Source: Chitinophagales bacterium (GTDB lineage: Bacteria; Bacteroidota; Bacteroidia; Chitinophagales; UBA10324). From it: a stretch of DNA of 6,990 bases. Location of the stretch: contig JAJAYG010000076.1 in NCBI GenBank assembly GCA_026786335.1, positions 1 to 6,990 on the forward strand, read 5' to 3'. The position numbers were made by a program, and so were the translations under genes. Below, one piece after another: positions 6,801 to 6,990 of the stretch; the first letter of the stretch is position 1; each line of letters starts with the position of its first letter. Under the pieces are notes generated by a model. The model did not search any database. It saw only the letters and a program-made list of their open reading frames with translations, and was not told the origin of the DNA.

Positions 6801-6990
6801 TTTTTACAAGTCAATCATTAAATGCAACGCAATGGACTTGGGATTTTGGTGATGGGAATTTTTCGACTGAAGAAAATCCCTCGCACATTTTTGCGCCCAA
6901 TGCATCTTATTTCATTTGCCTTGTTTCGGGTGATAATTGTTCTATGGATACAATTTGCGATTCGTTGCATGTGTATGGAGTATCAAATGC
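3896..6990 (+). CDS. Secreted protein, tandem paralog: seven-repeat propeller-like region and eight PKD domains (3' end cut by window edge)
   Basis: The frame stays open from the ATG at 3896 to the window edge: 1031 codons plus two bases, no stop. The start is well fixed, because an in-frame TAA (3893-3895) directly abuts the ATG, and hydrophobic signal sequence follows at once. Residues 1-21 are a signal peptide (KFCCTLFLVFFFLKTAA, likely cleavage before Gln22). Its cysteines at 7 and 8 lie too early for a lipobox. Residues ~25-418 hold seven propeller-like repeats, the first three degenerate. Residues 419-1028 are eight PKD domains with the FGDG Phe at 452, 527, 604, 680, 756, 832, 908 and 984. 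There is no Shine-Dalgarno. Architecture and sequence mark it as a paralog of the 545-3703 gene, but it is a separate transcription unit. By comparison, a linker and a T9SS sorting domain of ~80 residues should follow soon after the window. Role in adhesion or surface structure is inference. Confidence 0.93.
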   Translation, partial: MKQVKFCCTLFLVFFFLKTAAQFAPGAEWDHCIPNASIKSSAKVSDSLFAVAFETKTCNDSTAIGIREYNSEGEMMWERKFIPEVLQSNHVFSIQKIQTGFILAGSIVTPDSSFNCIFKTDSEGNLIWQKKFFCDTLHAPVTGKIIELSDGKFLFTGSTYTSRLSEVLVMKLNSTGDLIWQKTFGGSLFDFGRDVTVISNGNYAVAATAGSSDFDVTGYHGVNDAWLLMLDTAGTVQWKKTFGGLYNDEPKSIVASGNGFIVSGISESDDGDLNDHHGSISYFDFIAFKMDVNGTVLWKHSYGGMLDDFSSQMIALDDGNFLLTGNSYSNNGDVNDHHGETIYNDQWSIKISTGGTTIWKKSTGGTGDDWSNCVAALDSNNFIIAGGSISKDGDHTEACFTNECHVINGGWLVKLNEHCASFPYSNFSYSQSEKTFSFSNQSTNAQSYLWDFGDGYTSVSYNPTHTYAYSGVYNVCLTAIDICSSKTYCVTVITCAVPVASFNIFYLGNEVQFTNTTANAATFNWDFGDGTFSVEENPLHIYTANGSYIVALTITDSCDQQSIAIDTVNTCNGFVSDFSFTANGNILSFTDLTLGLPVSWSWDFGDGNFSTDQNPVHTFLAGNYNVCLTVSIDGCAPQTICKSIDVCQPVVENSFSSSANFTTVSFTDLSEFATSWNWDFGDGNFSAEQNPSHTYLQGGTYTVCEIFSNACNSDTVCEIINVECFPLDVNFSYVENALNVAFNDLAIDATTWEWNFGDGNASSLQNPSHNFAAPGTFVVCEIAFNPCSSDTICQNITVKCAPLIADFSFASNGLSVTFTDLSVSATSWDWNFGDGNISAEQNPTHIFSAPGIYTVCVIIFNYCGTDTICKEVEVKCATLYSAFSFIPNDLSVSFTDFSLNATTWQWSFGDGNFSAEQNPTHNYLSAGDFNVCLTASDGCSSDDTCTIIHVNCPAFVASFSFLQSNDTAFFTSQSLNATQWTWDFGDGNFSTEENPSHIFAPNASYFICLVSGDNCSMDTICDSLHVYGVSN
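3968..5149 (+). repeat. Seven propeller-like repeats, second paralog, N-terminal three degenerate
   Basis: Residues ~25-418 of the second secreted protein divide into seven units, most ending in a strand like EGNLIWQ or NGTVLWK. The YGG-type motif is clear only in units 4-7, at residues 184 (FGG), 242 (FGG), 302 (YGG) and 363 (TGG), spaced 58-61 residues apart. Units 1-3 keep the closing strand and Trp (EMMW, NLIWQ, DLIWQ) but have lost YGG and the HGG-DAW segment and are shorter. Units 5 and 6 carry a near-identical DGDLNDHHG / NGDVNDHHG loop. The same count of seven as in the upstream paralog supports a seven-bladed ring. The fold is inferred and not shown. Confidence 0.7.
5150..6979 (+). 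repeat. Eight tandem PKD-domain repeats (228-bp period), second paralog
   Basis: Residues 419-1028 are eight PKD domains. The codons for the FGDG Phe start at 5249, 5474, 5705, 5933, 6161, 6389, 6617 and 6845. From the third repeat on the step is exactly 228 bp; the first two steps are 225 and 231. Linker cysteines are at residues 419, 495, 571, 647, 724, 800, 876 and 952. Repeats 3, 4, 6, 7 and 8 share a nearly identical stretch encoding FGDGNFS or FGDGNIS, and 4, 6 and 7 continue with AEQNP. Repeat 2 lacks two of the four conserved cysteines (Ala551 and Ala564). Repeat 8 ends in Gly1028 in place of the next linker Cys, as in the last repeat of the upstream paralog. Confidence 0.93.

Noticed and set aside
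1826..6979. The 228-bp periodic arrays as a CRISPR, satellite or non-coding tandem repeat
   Set aside because: The frame is fully open, period variations are multiples of three, and the conserved positions are PKD core residues, so the periodicity is protein-domain duplication.

Overview
The window looks like a chromosomal segment from a Bacteroidota bacterium. The DNA is AT-rich, the genes have no Shine-Dalgarno sequence before their starts, and one complete protein ends in a type A sorting domain of the type IX secretion system (T9SS), which is essentially confined to this phylum. I cannot place it below phylum level. All supported genes lie on the + strand.

Layout: positions 1-390 hold the 3' end of gmk (guanylate kinase), cut by the left edge. 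After a 154-bp gap, 545-3703 encodes a complete 1052-residue secreted protein: signal peptide, a seven-repeat YGG-type region that probably folds as a beta-propeller, seven PKD domains, and a T9SS sorting domain. A strong intrinsic terminator follows at 3722-3759. A second gene of the same architecture starts at 3896 and remains open through the right edge (1031 codons seen). It has a signal peptide, seven propeller-like repeats of which the first three are degenerate, and eight PKD domains. Its sorting domain is predicted to lie just beyond the window.

The two large genes are tandem paralogs. gmk is housekeeping and shows no functional link to them. The pair probably encodes exported, surface-attached or released proteins of adhesin-like or structural type. 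No catalytic domain is visible and the ligand is unknown.

The most interesting signal is in the PKD arrays. All 15 domains repeat with a period of about 76 residues (228 bp) and share a four-cysteine pattern, C0-C1-C2-C3. The single domain with missing cysteines has lost exactly C1 and C3, both to alanine, which predicts C1-C3 and C0-C2 disulfides. The last domain of each array ends with glycine exactly where the next C0 would fall. Repeats are more alike within each gene than between genes in the loop after FGDG, suggesting within-gene homogenisation. I found no RNA gene, CRISPR array, insertion sequence or convincing - strand gene.
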